The notes: a model not told the origin generated them from the sequence alone. Positions 18,110-26,533 are shown, numbered from the stretch's first letter. The stretch is 64,000 nucleotides of DNA from Streptosporangium sp. NBC_01495 (GCF_036250735.1 NZ_CP109430.1:8494001-8558000), one strand, 5' to 3'. Numbers and translations: made by a program.

Positions 18110-19237
18110 ATGAGGGTATGCGTCGCGACAATCGCTCATCACCCAGAGGACGCCCGGATCATGCATCGGCAGATCCGGTCGCTCCTCGACGCCGGGCATG
18201 AGATCACCTACGTCGCCCCCTTCACCGACTGCAACGTCACCCCGGATCCCGGGATCCGCGCGATCGACGTGCCCCGGGCGACCGCCAACCGTCGCGGACG
18301 CGCCCTGAAGGCCGCGCGGGGGGCTCTCAGGCGCGGGGTGGAGGGCGCGGACCTGCTGGTCGTGCACGACATGGAACTCCTGTTCCGCCTGCCCAGGCAG
18401 CGTCCCGTCACCGTGTGGGATGTGCGCGGGGACATCGGGACCGGCTGGGGCGCGGCCACGCTGGGCACCGGCCACCTGCGCCGCGCCCTGCCCGCGCTGG
18501 TACGCCGGGCCGAGGCCCGCGCGGAGCACCGCCTGCACCTCATCCTGGCCGATGACTCCTACCGGGAGCGGTTCTCCGGACCCCACCCGGTCGTGCCCAA
18601 CGCCGCCTACGTCCCCCCGCGCCCGCCCGCGCCGCCCGGCCGGAACCGGGTGGTCCACGTGGGCCACCTCTCCGAGGCCGGGGGCGTGGCCGAACTGGTC
18701 GAATCGGCCCGGCTGCTGCTCCCGCACGGGATCAGGCTCGACCTGATCGGCTCCACCGACATCCGGATCAGGCCGCTGCTGCGGGACGCGCAGCGGGAGG
18801 GCCTGCTCGACTGGTACGGCTACGTACCCAACCGGCACGCGCTGCGGATGGCCGAGGGGGCGATCGCCGGCCTGTCGCTTCCGCACGACGCGCCCGGCCC
18901 CCGGCCCGTACCCGCCAAGATCATCGACTACATGTCCCGGGGAGTCCCCGTGGTCACCACCCCCCTGCCCGCCGCCGCGTCCATGGTCGAGAGGACCGGG
19001 TGCGGTGTCGTCGTCCCCTTCCGGGACGCCGGGGCGGCGGTACGCGCGGTGCTGGCGCTGCGGGACGACCGGGAAGGGGCGGCCTCGATGGGGGTGCGCG
19101 GCCACGCCGAGGCCCTGGCCCACCACAACTGGCCGGACCACGCGGCCGCTTTCGTCGGGTGGCTGGAGGAATGGGCGGGCAAACCAGTGACGTCGGGCCG
19201 GGAGATTGGTGTACTGGAGGCATGGCACGCCATCTGA
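18110..19237 (+). CDS. Glycosyltransferase family 4
   Basis: This 375-residue GT-B enzyme starts MRVCVATIAHHPEDARIMHRQ and has a Rossmann acceptor domain with LLVVHDMELLF. The donor domain includes VVHVGHLSEAGGVAELVESARLL and a motif SLPHDAPGPRPVPAKIIDYMSRGVPVVTT, where the usual EX7E is not obvious although the GVPVV(T/A) hallmark is. It follows the acyltransferase by 50 bases and overlaps the next gene by 16 bases, so the three are probably one transcript. Donor and acceptor are unknown. Confidence 0.82.
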   Translation: MRVCVATIAHHPEDARIMHRQIRSLLDAGHEITYVAPFTDCNVTPDPGIRAIDVPRATANRRGRALKAARGALRRGVEGADLLVVHDMELLFRLPRQRPVTVWDVRGDIGTGWGAATLGTGHLRRALPALVRRAEARAEHRLHLILADDSYRERFSGPHPVVPNAAYVPPRPPAPPGRNRVVHVGHLSEAGGVAELVESARLLLPHGIRLDLIGSTDIRIRPLLRDAQREGLLDWYGYVPNRHALRMAEGAIAGLSLPHDAPGPRPVPAKIIDYMSRGVPVVTTPLPAAASMVERTGCGVVVPFRDAGAAVRAVLALRDDREGAASMGVRGHAEALAHHNWPDHAAAFVGWLEEWAGKPVTSGREIGVLEAWHAI

Positions 19238-19959
19238 TCCAGGGGCGCGAGATCACCATGCCGGTCCGCGTCCGCGACGTCATGGTCTGCAGCGCGTCCT
19301 ACCTGGTCCGGGCGGACGCCGCGCGGGCCGTGATCGCCTACTCGCACCTGGACGTCGCCGAGGTGTTACCCCGCAAGGCCCTGTGCACGCTGGTGTTCGC
19401 CGACTACCGCGACGGTGACCTGGACCGCTACCACGAGTTCGGCGTCGCCTTCCTGGCCAGGCCGCCCGGCGCGGGCCACGTTCCCGGCGGGGGGCTGCGC
19501 GCGAACCTGTCCGAGCTGCACCGCACCGGCGCCGGGGCGTTCGTCCACTGGCTCCCGGTCGACCGGGGCTTCACCATGGAGGCGGGCCGCGCCATCTGGG
19601 GTTTCCCCAAGGAGCTCGCCGACATCGACCTGCGGATGTCCTCCCCCTACAAACGGTGCGTCCTGCGCAAGGACGGCCGCCTGGTGCTGGACCTGCTGAT
19701 CAAACCCGGCGTCCCGGTGCCGGGCACCGGCATGATGACCGCCCTCGACGCCTACAGCCACCTGGACGGCGTCACCCGCCGCATCCCGTGGTCGATGTCC
19801 CCCCGGGGGATCCGCACGCGTCCCGGGGGCGCCCTCATCCGCCTGGGCAACCACCCGATCGCCAAGGAGCTGAGCGAGCTCGGCCTGCCCAAGCGCGCCC
19901 TGATGACGAGCACGATCTCCCACCTGGCCATGACCCTCGGCGAGGCCAAGGAACCCTAA
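19222..19959 (+). CDS. Acetoacetate decarboxylase (ADC) family protein
   Basis: The ATG at 19222 is preceded by CTGGAGGC and gives 245 residues, the usual ADC-fold length. Family features are EVLPRKALCTLVFADYRDGDLDRYHEFGVAFLAR, followed by WLPVDRGFTMEAGRAIWGFPKELADIDL, with the Schiff-base-type lysine in GFPK near residue 130. The second lysine that normally follows it (PKK) is Glu here, so classical acetoacetate decarboxylation is uncertain; several ADC-like proteins act as hydratases or aldolases instead. Its start lies inside the end of the glycosyltransferase gene, an unusual partner for this family. Confidence 0.75.
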   Translation: MARHLIQGREITMPVRVRDVMVCSASYLVRADAARAVIAYSHLDVAEVLPRKALCTLVFADYRDGDLDRYHEFGVAFLARPPGAGHVPGGGLRANLSELHRTGAGAFVHWLPVDRGFTMEAGRAIWGFPKELADIDLRMSSPYKRCVLRKDGRLVLDLLIKPGVPVPGTGMMTALDAYSHLDGVTRRIPWSMSPRGIRTRPGGALIRLGNHPIAKELSELGLPKRALMTSTISHLAMTLGEAKEP

Positions 19960-20143
19960 ACGAGAAGTTCCGAAGTAGCCGACGTGGCTGATGGTCGGCT
20001 GCGCCGGGTTGGCCGCTTGCGGCCCGCCCGTGGAGCGGATGCTTCGCCGGTGCGCCTGAAGCCCACCCCGGCCCGACCGGCCACGTCCCCCGGACATCGC
20101 AAAACCGGCCACCTAACAAGACGAGGGTGTCGAAGATCAGTTT

Positions 20144-20205
20144 GTGACAACCTGGACACCCTCTTGACCGCACTCTACGTGAAGATCGACGACAAGATCG
20201 CAGGA
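20144..20205 (+). pseudogene. N-terminal remnant of an IS982-type transposase
   Basis: The frame beginning at 20149 reads NLDTLLTALYVKIDDKIAGTRR, the conserved start of actinobacterial IS982-family transposases. The upstream GTGACAAC is in a different frame, consistent with a four-base deletion after the start codon. The similarity stops at about 20205, so only about 20 codons remain. Confidence 0.55.
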
Positions 20206-20214
20206 ACGCGACGC

Positions 20215-20310
20215 CTCGCCCACCAACTCCAAGCCCTCGGCACGGGCCTGGTCGACCAGCCGGCCGACCAGCTCTCGATCCGATACGTGGTCCTGCCCGG
20301 CAGTCCGCCG
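20215..20310 (-). pseudogene. N-terminal remnant of an IS256-type (mutator) transposase
   Basis: On the minus strand the frame reads VSDRELVGRLVDQARAEG then LELVGE, which matches the start of IS256-family transposases. The frame then runs straight into the reverse complement of the IS982 fragment, so this is a recombination scar, not a working element. Confidence 0.5.
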
Positions 20311-20329
20311 GGTGCGCCCTCGCCGGCTG

Positions 20330-21574
20330 TTATCGGTCTAGCCTGCCTGCCCTGTCTCGCAGGTAGCGCTGTTCGGGAAGGCTCGTGGTACGCCGGGCCG
20401 CCAGCCGGTAGTTCTCTTGCGCGGCAGTGTGCTCGCCGGCCAGCTCCTGCAGGTGGGCGCGCACGGCGTAGAGGCGGTGGTGACGAGTGATCCGGGGCTC
20501 GCCGTCCAGGCTTTCCAGCAGTTCGAGCCCGGCCTGGGGCCCGCGGGTCATCGCGACCGCGACGGCGTGGTTGAGCGTGACCATCGGGTTCGGCGCGATC
20601 CGAGTGAGGATTCCGTACAGGATGCGGATCTGTTCCCAGTCGGTGTCCTCGGCTCGCGGCGCCTGGACGTGCAGCGCGGCGATCGCCGCCTGAAGCTGGT
20701 AGGGGCCGAGGGGTGAGGCGGACATGGCGGCGGTGACCAGCGCGGCGCCCTCTTCGATCATGACGGCGTCCCACCGGTTCCGGTCCTGCTCGGCCAGTGG
20801 CACGAGGGCGCCGTCCGCGCCGATGCGGGCCGCGCGGCGGGCGTCGGTCAGCAGCATCAGCGCCACAAGCCCGGCGACCTCCCCGTCATCCGGCAAGGAC
20901 CGGTGCACCATCCGGGTGAGCCGGATCGCCTCCGTGGTGAGCTCGCCGCGATGCAGGTCGGGGCCGGAGCTGGCGGTGTAGCCCTCGTTGAAGATCAGGT
21001 AGAGCACGTGCAGGACGGCGTCCAGCCGTCCGGCCCACTCCTGGGCGCTCGGCATCTCGAACGAGGCGCCGACGGCTTTGATCCGTTGCTTGGCGCGGCT
21101 GATCCGCGGCGCCATGGTGGCCTCCGGCATGAGGAAGGCCCGCGCCACCTCGGCGGTGGTGAGGCCGCCGACGGCGCGCAGCGTGAGCGCCACCTGGGAG
21201 GCGGGCGTCAGCGCCGGGTGGCAGCACAGGAACAGCAGGGTGAGGGTGTCGTCGTGGTCGCCCGGGCCTTCGTCGCCAGGGGCTGGCGCGAGGCCGGCGT
21301 CCGGCGCCTCCCGTACCGCCGCGGTGCTCTCCCGGCGGCGGCGGGCGTGCTCGCTGCGTACCTGGTCGATCAGGCGGCGGGAGGCGACGGTCACCAGCCA
21401 GGACCGCGGGCTTTCCGGTACGCCCTGGGCAGGCCACTGCATCGCGGCGGCGAGCAACGCCTCCTGCACCGCGTCCTCGCACTCCTCGAACCCGCCGTAC
21501 CGGTGCAGGAGCACGCCGAGGACCTGCGGCGCCAGTTCGCGCAGCAGGTCCCCGAGGCGTTCGGACACGCTCAC
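20330..21574 (-). CDS. ECF42-type RNA polymerase sigma factor with C-terminal TPR-like extension
   Basis: This 414-residue protein has sigma region 2 (GFEECEDAVQEALLAAAMQW) and region 4 (LTTAEVARAFLMPEATMAPRISRAKQRI), then a C-terminal extension of more than 200 residues (WAGRLDAVLHVLYLIFNEGYTAS, LNHAVAVAMTRGPQAGLELL) that defines the DUF6596/ECF42 group. There is no anti-sigma gene; control is thought to work through this extension. Its GTG start overlaps the stop of the first DGPF/YCII gene by four bases, behind GGAGAT, and a second DGPF gene lies just upstream. This arrangement is the family's conserved context. Confidence 0.9.
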   Translation of the reverse strand: MSVSERLGDLLRELAPQVLGVLLHRYGGFEECEDAVQEALLAAAMQWPAQGVPESPRSWLVTVASRRLIDQVRSEHARRRRESTAAVREAPDAGLAPAPGDEGPGDHDDTLTLLFLCCHPALTPASQVALTLRAVGGLTTAEVARAFLMPEATMAPRISRAKQRIKAVGASFEMPSAQEWAGRLDAVLHVLYLIFNEGYTASSGPDLHRGELTTEAIRLTRMVHRSLPDDGEVAGLVALMLLTDARRAARIGADGALVPLAEQDRNRWDAVMIEEGAALVTAAMSASPLGPYQLQAAIAALHVQAPRAEDTDWEQIRILYGILTRIAPNPMVTLNHAVAVAMTRGPQAGLELLESLDGEPRITRHHRLYAVRAHLQELAGEHTAAQENYRLAARRTTSLPEQRYLRDRAGRLDR

Positions 21575-21909
21575 ATCTCCATCCCGGCCGAGTCCATCAG
21601 CGGCCGTACCTCCACGCCGCCGACCTGACCGCCCGGTATCAGGGTGGCCAGTTCCACGGCACGCTCCCGGCTCTCGCAGTCCACCACGTACTGGCCGGCG
21701 ACATGATCCGGGGTCTGCAGGTAGGGGCCCTCGGTCACCGTCACCACGCCGCCCCTGTCTCTGATGACGGCGCTGATGGAAGGATCGGCGAACGCGTGGG
21801 CACTGATCAGTTCCCCTGTTTGCCCGGCCGCGGCCAGGAAGTCCTCATGGTCGAACCCTTCCCCCGGCGGGTCCGCCGCGTTCAGGTAGAGATTCAGCAG
21901 GAACTTCAC
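21571..21909 (-). CDS. YCII/DGPF-domain protein
   Basis: This 112-residue protein has the YCII-related fold (MKFLLNLYLNAADPP, TEGPYLQTPDHVAGQYVVDCESRERAVELATLI, VEVRPL). Proteins of this type are encoded beside ECF42 sigma factors and are presumed targets or effectors, but their activity is unknown. It is smaller than its neighbour at 21917 and has TEGPY instead of TDGPY. It overlaps the sigma gene by four bases and starts seven bases after the other YCII gene, so one transcript is expected. Confidence 0.8.
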   Translation of the reverse strand: MKFLLNLYLNAADPPGEGFDHEDFLAAAGQTGELISAHAFADPSISAVIRDRGGVVTVTEGPYLQTPDHVAGQYVVDCESRERAVELATLIPGGQVGGVEVRPLMDSAGMEM

Positions 21910-21916
21910 CGTATGC

Positions 21917-22285
21917 TCAGTCGTCCGCCGTGCCCGCGTAGACCACCGGCCACACCTCGATGCTCAGCCCCTCGACGCCGGCGTCCGGAATGAGCGCGGC
22001 CAGCTCCAGGGCACGCTCCCTGCTGTCGCACTCCACCAGGTAGTAGCCGCCGAGGTACTCCTTGGCCTCGAGGTAGGGCCCGTCCGTCACCGCCGGGACG
22101 CCGCCCCGGACCCTGACCACGGTGCTCTGCGAGGGGTCGGCCAGCGCGGCGGTGCTGATCATCTCCCCGGACTTCCTGATGATGTCCATGAACGCGCCGT
22201 GGCCGCTCATCACCTCGCTGCGCTCCTCCTCGGTCAGCGCATCCCAGATCTGCGGGTTGCTGCGCATGATCAACAGAAATTTCAT
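21917..22285 (-). CDS. YCII/DGPF-domain protein
   Basis: This 122-residue protein starts at ATG 22285 behind GAAGGAGACGAC. It has the YCII features MKFLLIMRSNPQIWDALTEEE, the TDGPYLEAKEYLGGYYLVEC motif that gives the DGPF family its name, and the C-terminal IEVWPV strand. It is the first gene of the predicted three-gene operon with a second YCII gene and the ECF42 sigma factor. An enzymatic or ligand-binding role is assumed for the family, but none is established. Confidence 0.85.
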   Translation of the reverse strand: MKFLLIMRSNPQIWDALTEEERSEVMSGHGAFMDIIRKSGEMISTAALADPSQSTVVRVRGGVPAVTDGPYLEAKEYLGGYYLVECDSRERALELAALIPDAGVEGLSIEVWPVVYAGTADD

Positions 22286-22469
22286 GTCGTCTCCTTCGAT
22301 GGTCGGGCGGCACCCTCCAGGCGCCGTTCACCATGGAGTCGACGCCGGTGCCGCATCTTTGCGGTACCGGACCGCAAGGATCTCCCCGCTGTTCCGACTA
22401 CCTCCCCGAAAGGGCGCCCAGCCTGGGCGTTCCGTCAGAAGTTACTTGTCGGCTTCCCGAGGAGGATGC

Positions 22470-23114
22470 ATGTCGCAGCAGTTGAGGGTGCAGTGTTTCA
22501 ACGTGTCGCGGGACGGGTTCGGTAGCGGTGAGGGGCAGAGCCTGGATCGGCCCTTCGGCCACGCGGACCCCGCCCCCCTTTGGTCCTGGGCGGGCGCCAC
22601 CGCCAGCTGGGTGAACCGCACCGACCCCGGCGGCACCCGCGGCCTGGACGACTACCTGACCCGCGATCACACCCGCAACATAGGAGCGGAGATCATGGGG
22701 CGTAACAAATTCGGCCCCCAGCGTGGCCCCTGGGAGAACCACGAGTGGCGGGGATGGTGGGGAGACACCCCGCCGTTCCACACACCGGTCTTCGTGCTCA
22801 CCCACCACGAACGCCCGTCGTTCACCCTGGCCGACACCACCTTCCATTTCCTCGACGCGACACCGGCCGAGGCGCTGGCACGCGCGAGGCGGGCCGCCGA
22901 CGGCCGGGATGTGCGCCTCGGCGGGGGAGTCGCCACCGTCCGCGAGTTCATCGAGGCCGACCTGGTCGACACGATGCACATCGCCGTCGCGCCCGTCGAC
23001 CTCGGTCGAGGCGAACGGCTGTGGGAGAGCCACACCGACCTGCTCGACCGCTTCCACCTTGAGACAGTACCGAGCCCCAGCGGAGTCACTCACCTCCTGT
23101 TCTGGAGACGATGA
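22470..23114 (+). CDS. Dihydrofolate-reductase-like (RibD C-terminal) protein
   Basis: The ATG at 22470 follows AGGAGGATGC and gives 214 residues of the RibD_C/DHFR-like fold. Typical features are NVSRDGFGSGEGQSLDRPFG, IGAEIMGRNKFGPQRGPW near residues 75-90, and the nucleotide-binding DVRLGGGVATVREFIEADLVDTMHIAVAP. Members often reduce pteridine- or flavin-like substrates, though most actinobacterial paralogs are uncharacterised. It is divergent from the ECF42/YCII operon, with a 184-base shared upstream region, which makes it a candidate target of that sigma factor. Confidence 0.87.
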   Translation: MSQQLRVQCFNVSRDGFGSGEGQSLDRPFGHADPAPLWSWAGATASWVNRTDPGGTRGLDDYLTRDHTRNIGAEIMGRNKFGPQRGPWENHEWRGWWGDTPPFHTPVFVLTHHERPSFTLADTTFHFLDATPAEALARARRAADGRDVRLGGGVATVREFIEADLVDTMHIAVAPVDLGRGERLWESHTDLLDRFHLETVPSPSGVTHLLFWRR

Positions 23115-23291
23115 CCACTGACCCCGCACGATCGTACGCACATGCCGCGATGAGCGCGTACCTGCCCGTCGACCCCAGCACGGGCAGGTCATCAGTCCCG
23201 CTGGGCCACCCTGCCCGTGCGGGACTGTACGGTTTTCGGCTCTGTCTCTCTTTCGGTGGTGACGGAACGCCCCGATGCGTCACGGTGAGTC
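23115..23291. other. Intergenic region; possible left end of an ISL3 element
   Basis: Bases 23165-23225 contain an imperfect inverted repeat (ACCTGCCCGTCG, ACGGGCAGG) that could terminate the upstream gene. GGCTCTGTCTCTCTTTCGG at about 23239, about 50 bases before the transposase ATG, may be the left terminal repeat of the ISL3 remnant; no matching right end was seen. Confidence 0.35.
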
Positions 23292-23690
23292 ATGCATGAT
23301 GTCGACGAGCTGGTGAGTGTGGTGTTCGCGGGGTTATCGCCGCTGGTCGTGGAGAATGTGGTGGACGAGCGCGAACGGATTCGGGTACAGGCGCGAACCC
23401 CGGACGGCTCCGTCGCCTGCCCTGGCTGCGGTGCCGAGACCGCACGCGTGCACGGTTATCACGAGCGGAACGTGGCCGATGTCCCGATCGACGCACGCCG
23501 CGTGTTCGTGGCGGTGCGGATCCGCCGCCTGATATGCCCGACGCGAGGCTGCCGTCCCGACCCCAACCCCCGATATTCCGACATCGACCCCGCCACCCTC
23601 GCCGCCGTGACCATCCGGGTCCACCGCCGTGCCGATGCCCTGATCATCGATGTGTGGGACACCGACCCCACCCGACACCACGCCACCTGA
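23292..23690 (+). pseudogene. ISL3 transposase N-terminus fused to a foreign C-terminal fragment
   Basis: Residues 1-88 of this 132-residue frame are the start of an ISL3-family transposase: MHDVDELVSVVFAGLSPLVV, then the zinc-finger CPGCG and the second cysteine pair CPTRGC. After residue 88 (about base 23556) the ISL3 sequence stops. The remaining 44 residues (TLAAVTIRVHRRADALIIDVWDTDP) look like the middle of an RsbW-type HATPase protein. The join is in frame, so a chimeric ORF is open, but neither half is complete and the DDE domain is absent. Confidence 0.65.
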
Positions 23691-23702
23691 CCCCCACATG
23701 AG

Positions 23703-23867
23703 TGCCGTGGACGCCCGGTCAGCCATGATCCGGATCTGTACAAGGAGCGCAACACGGCAGAGCGTTGCATTAACCGGATCAAAGAGTGGCGTGGGCTGGC
23801 CTTCCGCTTCGACAAGACTCCCGCCAGCTACCTTGCCGGACTCCATTTACGCGGAGCTATTTTGTGA
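23703..23867 (+). pseudogene. C-terminal remnant of an IS5-type transposase
   Basis: The plus-strand frame through base 23727 reads DPDLYKERNTAERCINRIKEWRG and then FDKTPASYLAGLHLRG before a TGA at 23865-23867. This is the conserved C-terminus of IS5-family DDE transposases, including the YREK-like YKERN...ER...R region. Upstream of about 23700 the similarity ends at the ISL3 chimera, so the N-terminal two thirds are lost. Confidence 0.7.
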
Positions 23868-23933
23868 ATCCGAAGCCTTCAACCCGTCTGAAGATCTGAT
23901 GTCCGTGCAGGCCCGAGGTGCGCATCCAACCGA

Positions 23934-24437
23934 TCATTTCGTCGGCCAGGCGTACTCGAACTCGGGCAGTTCAAAACCCTGGGGGAAACGGCACATCCGC
24001 TCGTCCGTGCGGCGTGCGCCGTGTCGTTCGTAAAAGGCGATGGCGCGCGTGTTCGCACTGAGCACCTCCAGATAGATCTCCCTGCCGGGGTGCTCGTTCG
24101 CCGCCCACGTCAGCCCTCGCCGCAGCAATTGCGTTCCGATGCCTGAGCCAGTGCTCCCCGGCTGCACGTGGAGGTTGTCGAGCAGGATTCGCCCATCGGG
24201 AGCCGGAAGCAGGTAGACAAAGCCAAACAGCTCTCCGTCGTCGTCATGCGAGACGATCAGCCCCGATCCCCGCACTGGCGAAGACAGCCGTTCCTGCCAC
24301 AGCGCCAGCTGATCGTCGGTCAGGGGTCCGTTCAGGAAGCTGTCGGGCATGATCCCCGCATACGCCGAACGCCAACTGTCCACGTGCAGAGCAACGATAG
24401 AGACAACATCATCGATTTCGCCGTTTCTTGTCTGCAT
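23934..24437 (-). CDS. GNAT family N-acetyltransferase
   Basis: The product is 167 residues from ATG 24437 (four more residues from an ATG at 24449). The acetyl-CoA-binding motif A is LHVQPGSTGSGIGTQLLRRGLTWA (about residues 95-118), followed by LEVLSANTRAIAFYERHGARRTDE, the standard motif B end of the fold. The N-terminus (IVALHVDSWRSAYAGIMPDSFL) matches GNAT enzymes acting on small molecules or protein N-termini; the substrate is unknown. It lies just past the IS5 remnant and points toward it. Confidence 0.85.
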   Translation of the reverse strand: MQTRNGEIDDVVSIVALHVDSWRSAYAGIMPDSFLNGPLTDDQLALWQERLSSPVRGSGLIVSHDDDGELFGFVYLLPAPDGRILLDNLHVQPGSTGSGIGTQLLRRGLTWAANEHPGREIYLEVLSANTRAIAFYERHGARRTDERMCRFPQGFELPEFEYAWPTK

Positions 24438-24630
24438 GGCGCAGAGCATCCCATACGGGAACGGGCTGGGACGCGGGACGCCCTGACGTCCAGCGATGAC
24501 CTACCAAGCTGAGTAGTCCGCGCTGAACAACCTCATGATCTAAACCTCAGACAGGCCCTAGAGGCACCCGCGGACCGTACCGGGCACGCGGGTGGACCTC
24601 AGGCGCGGCACACCGGCCGGGCGGCCGAGG
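24438..24630. other. Intergenic region with no recognised gene
   Basis: Between the GNAT and sugar-kinase genes I see no ORF with coding character. The stretch at 24500-24560 is relatively AT-rich (TGAACAACCTCATGATCTAAACC), which may mark the edge of the IS-affected segment. Confidence 0.35.
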
Positions 24631-25506
24631 TCAGCTGTCGAGCTCCAGGAAGGGCAGCTCGGCCCTCGTCGGCAGGCCCTGCCAGTCGCTGGGCCCCGAC
24701 GAGGCGAAGGCCGCGAGCAGGCCGCCCCGGCGCAGCCGGTCGGCCGGGTGGAGACCTTCCAGCAGCGCGCTGAGATAGCCCGCGACGAAGGCGTCCCCGG
24801 AACCGTTGGGGTCGACCACGGGCGCGGAGAGGCTGGCGGCGTCGTGGCGGACTCCGTCGACCCGTACGCTCGCCCCCCGGGCGCCGCGCGTCACGATGAC
24901 CTCGCGGTCCCCGGTGAGCGCTGGCTTGACCAGGTCGAGCTCGGTCTGCCGGACGAACAGCACGTCGGCCGAGCAGGCCAGCACGCTGAGGATCTCCTCG
25001 GCCTCGCGCAGGTCGGGCCAGAGCTGGTCGTGGTAGTCGATCGCCACCGAGACCGCGACCCCGGCGGTCCGCGCGGCGCGTACGGCGGCGTGCATGGCGT
25101 CGCGCGCGCTCAGCGCGGCGGTGATCCCGCTGACGTGCAGGACGCGGGAGGCCGCGATCCGGTCCACCGGGACGTTCCCCTGGGCCAGCCTGACGCCGGT
25201 GCGGTAGTACGTGATCCTGGCCGCCTGGCCGAGTCTCGACTCCTTCAGGAGGATTCCGGTCGGGGACCCCTCGTCCACCCGTGCGTCGGAGACGTCCACG
25301 CCCTCGCCGCGCAGCGCGGTGAGGATCCTGGCCCCCAGTTCGTCGCCGCCGACCTTGCCCAGCCAGCCCACCCGGTGGCCGAGCCGGGACAGCCCGACCG
25401 CGACGGTGAACTCGGCTCCGGCGACGTCCAGCCTGGCCTCGTGCTCGTGGCGGATCCGGCCGCTGGTGACGACGCCGAACGCCTCACCGAGGGTGTAAAC
25501 GTCCAC
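24631..25506 (-). CDS. PfkB family carbohydrate kinase
   Basis: This 291-residue cytoplasmic kinase phosphorylates a sugar or polyol with ATP. The N-terminal glycine-rich motif is FTVAVGLSRLGHRVGWLGKVGGDELG, and the C-terminal signature DPNGSGDAFVAGYLSALLEG carries the catalytic Asp in GSGD (usually GAGD). It resembles 2-keto-3-deoxygluconate or ribokinase-type members. It starts 13 bases after the GT2 gene at 25520, at the end of the polyol-phosphate gene run, so it may supply or recycle a phosphorylated precursor for that module. The GTG start lacks a clear Shine-Dalgarno. Confidence 0.85.
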   Translation of the reverse strand: MDVYTLGEAFGVVTSGRIRHEHEARLDVAGAEFTVAVGLSRLGHRVGWLGKVGGDELGARILTALRGEGVDVSDARVDEGSPTGILLKESRLGQAARITYYRTGVRLAQGNVPVDRIAASRVLHVSGITAALSARDAMHAAVRAARTAGVAVSVAIDYHDQLWPDLREAEEILSVLACSADVLFVRQTELDLVKPALTGDREVIVTRGARGASVRVDGVRHDAASLSAPVVDPNGSGDAFVAGYLSALLEGLHPADRLRRGGLLAAFASSGPSDWQGLPTRAELPFLELDS

Positions 25507-25519
25507 GGCCGGTCGGGGG

Positions 25520-26431
25520 TCAGACGATCGGCGGGCGGCCGAGGCGGAGCATGCGCCAGGCGGTGTTCCATCCCATGGGACGACGCTCGCCCGCGGGCTC
25601 GCGGAGCCCCTCGGTGAAGCCCTTGAACCAGGCGCGCAGGGCCGGCCTGGAGCGCTCGCGGGCCAGGGTCAGCACGATCCAGTTGAGGAGGTAGAGCACC
25701 GCCAGCGCCCAGGGAAGGTTGCGGCGGGCCAGCCAGACCCGGTTGCGGGCGTTGAGGCGGTAGAAGTCGGTGTGCCGGGTCGGGGGGACCTGCGGGTGGT
25801 ACATGACCGTCTTGGCGTCGTACTCGATGCGGTAGCCCTCGCCGAGGAGCCGCCAGGCCAGGTCGGTCTCCTCGTGGGCGTAGAAGAAACGCTCGGGGAG
25901 CCCGCCGACCTGGAGGAAGGCCGAGCGGCGGATGGCGCACGCGCCGCCCAGGAAGGTGGTGACCGGGGAGGAGCGCTCGGGATCGCCCGCGCGCAGGCGG
26001 GGGACGTGGCGGCGCTGGCCGATGCCGCCCTCGGGATCCTTCACCCGGAAGGAGACGACCGCGAGGTCGTGCTCGGTGGAGAAGCGCTCCCGCAGGTGGG
26101 AGACGAGCCCGGTGTCGGCGTACCAGCCGTCGTCGTCGAGGAAGAGGACGACGTCGCCCGAGCACTCCTCGACGCCGCGGTTGCGGCCTGCGGGAATGCC
26201 CGCATTGTGGTTCAGCCGCACACTTCTGATCGAGGCCGAGGACCCCGAGGGCACAGTGGCCGACAGCTCGGGGACGTCCGCGCCGTTGCCGACGATGACC
26301 ACCTCGACGTCACCGTCGACCTGGTTCAGCGCGGACTCGACCGCCCGGTCCAGCTCGGGGACGCGGTTACCCATGGTGAGGATGACGCACGAGATCTTCA
26401 ACGGGTCATCGTCCTGACGCGTCGAGAGCAC
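25520..26431 (-). CDS. Glycosyltransferase family 2 (GT-A)
   Basis: This 303-residue GT2 protein contains ISCVILTMGNRVPELDRAVESAL, the DXD-like VVLFLDDDGWYADTGL, and the acceptor-side HEETDLAWRLLGEGYRI (an ED-type general-base motif). A single C-terminal hydrophobic stretch (LAVLYLLNWIVLTLA) suggests membrane association. It is similar to rhamnosyl/galactosyl transferases of wall polymers. It sits between the PfkB kinase and the CDP-alcohol phosphotransferase genes and is transcribed with them. Confidence 0.87.
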   Translation of the reverse strand: MLSTRQDDDPLKISCVILTMGNRVPELDRAVESALNQVDGDVEVVIVGNGADVPELSATVPSGSSASIRSVRLNHNAGIPAGRNRGVEECSGDVVLFLDDDGWYADTGLVSHLRERFSTEHDLAVVSFRVKDPEGGIGQRRHVPRLRAGDPERSSPVTTFLGGACAIRRSAFLQVGGLPERFFYAHEETDLAWRLLGEGYRIEYDAKTVMYHPQVPPTRHTDFYRLNARNRVWLARRNLPWALAVLYLLNWIVLTLARERSRPALRAWFKGFTEGLREPAGERRPMGWNTAWRMLRLGRPPIV

Positions 26432-26533
26432 GTACGGAGCATACTTTCATGATCACCGAGTCTGCTGGGTCGGGAATTCTGGCGGGGCAGGGGTTTCCTG
26501 GTATACCGGGGAACAAGCGTATCGGAACCGTCG

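Larger units (their letters stand above)
19960..20329. other. Gene-poor region made of IS fragments
   Basis: After the ADC gene there are 370 bases with no intact gene. Bases 19960-20140 hold no recognisable coding sequence. Two transposase remnants on opposite strands follow (listed separately), directly abutting the stop codon of the sigma-factor gene at 20330. Confidence 0.6.
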
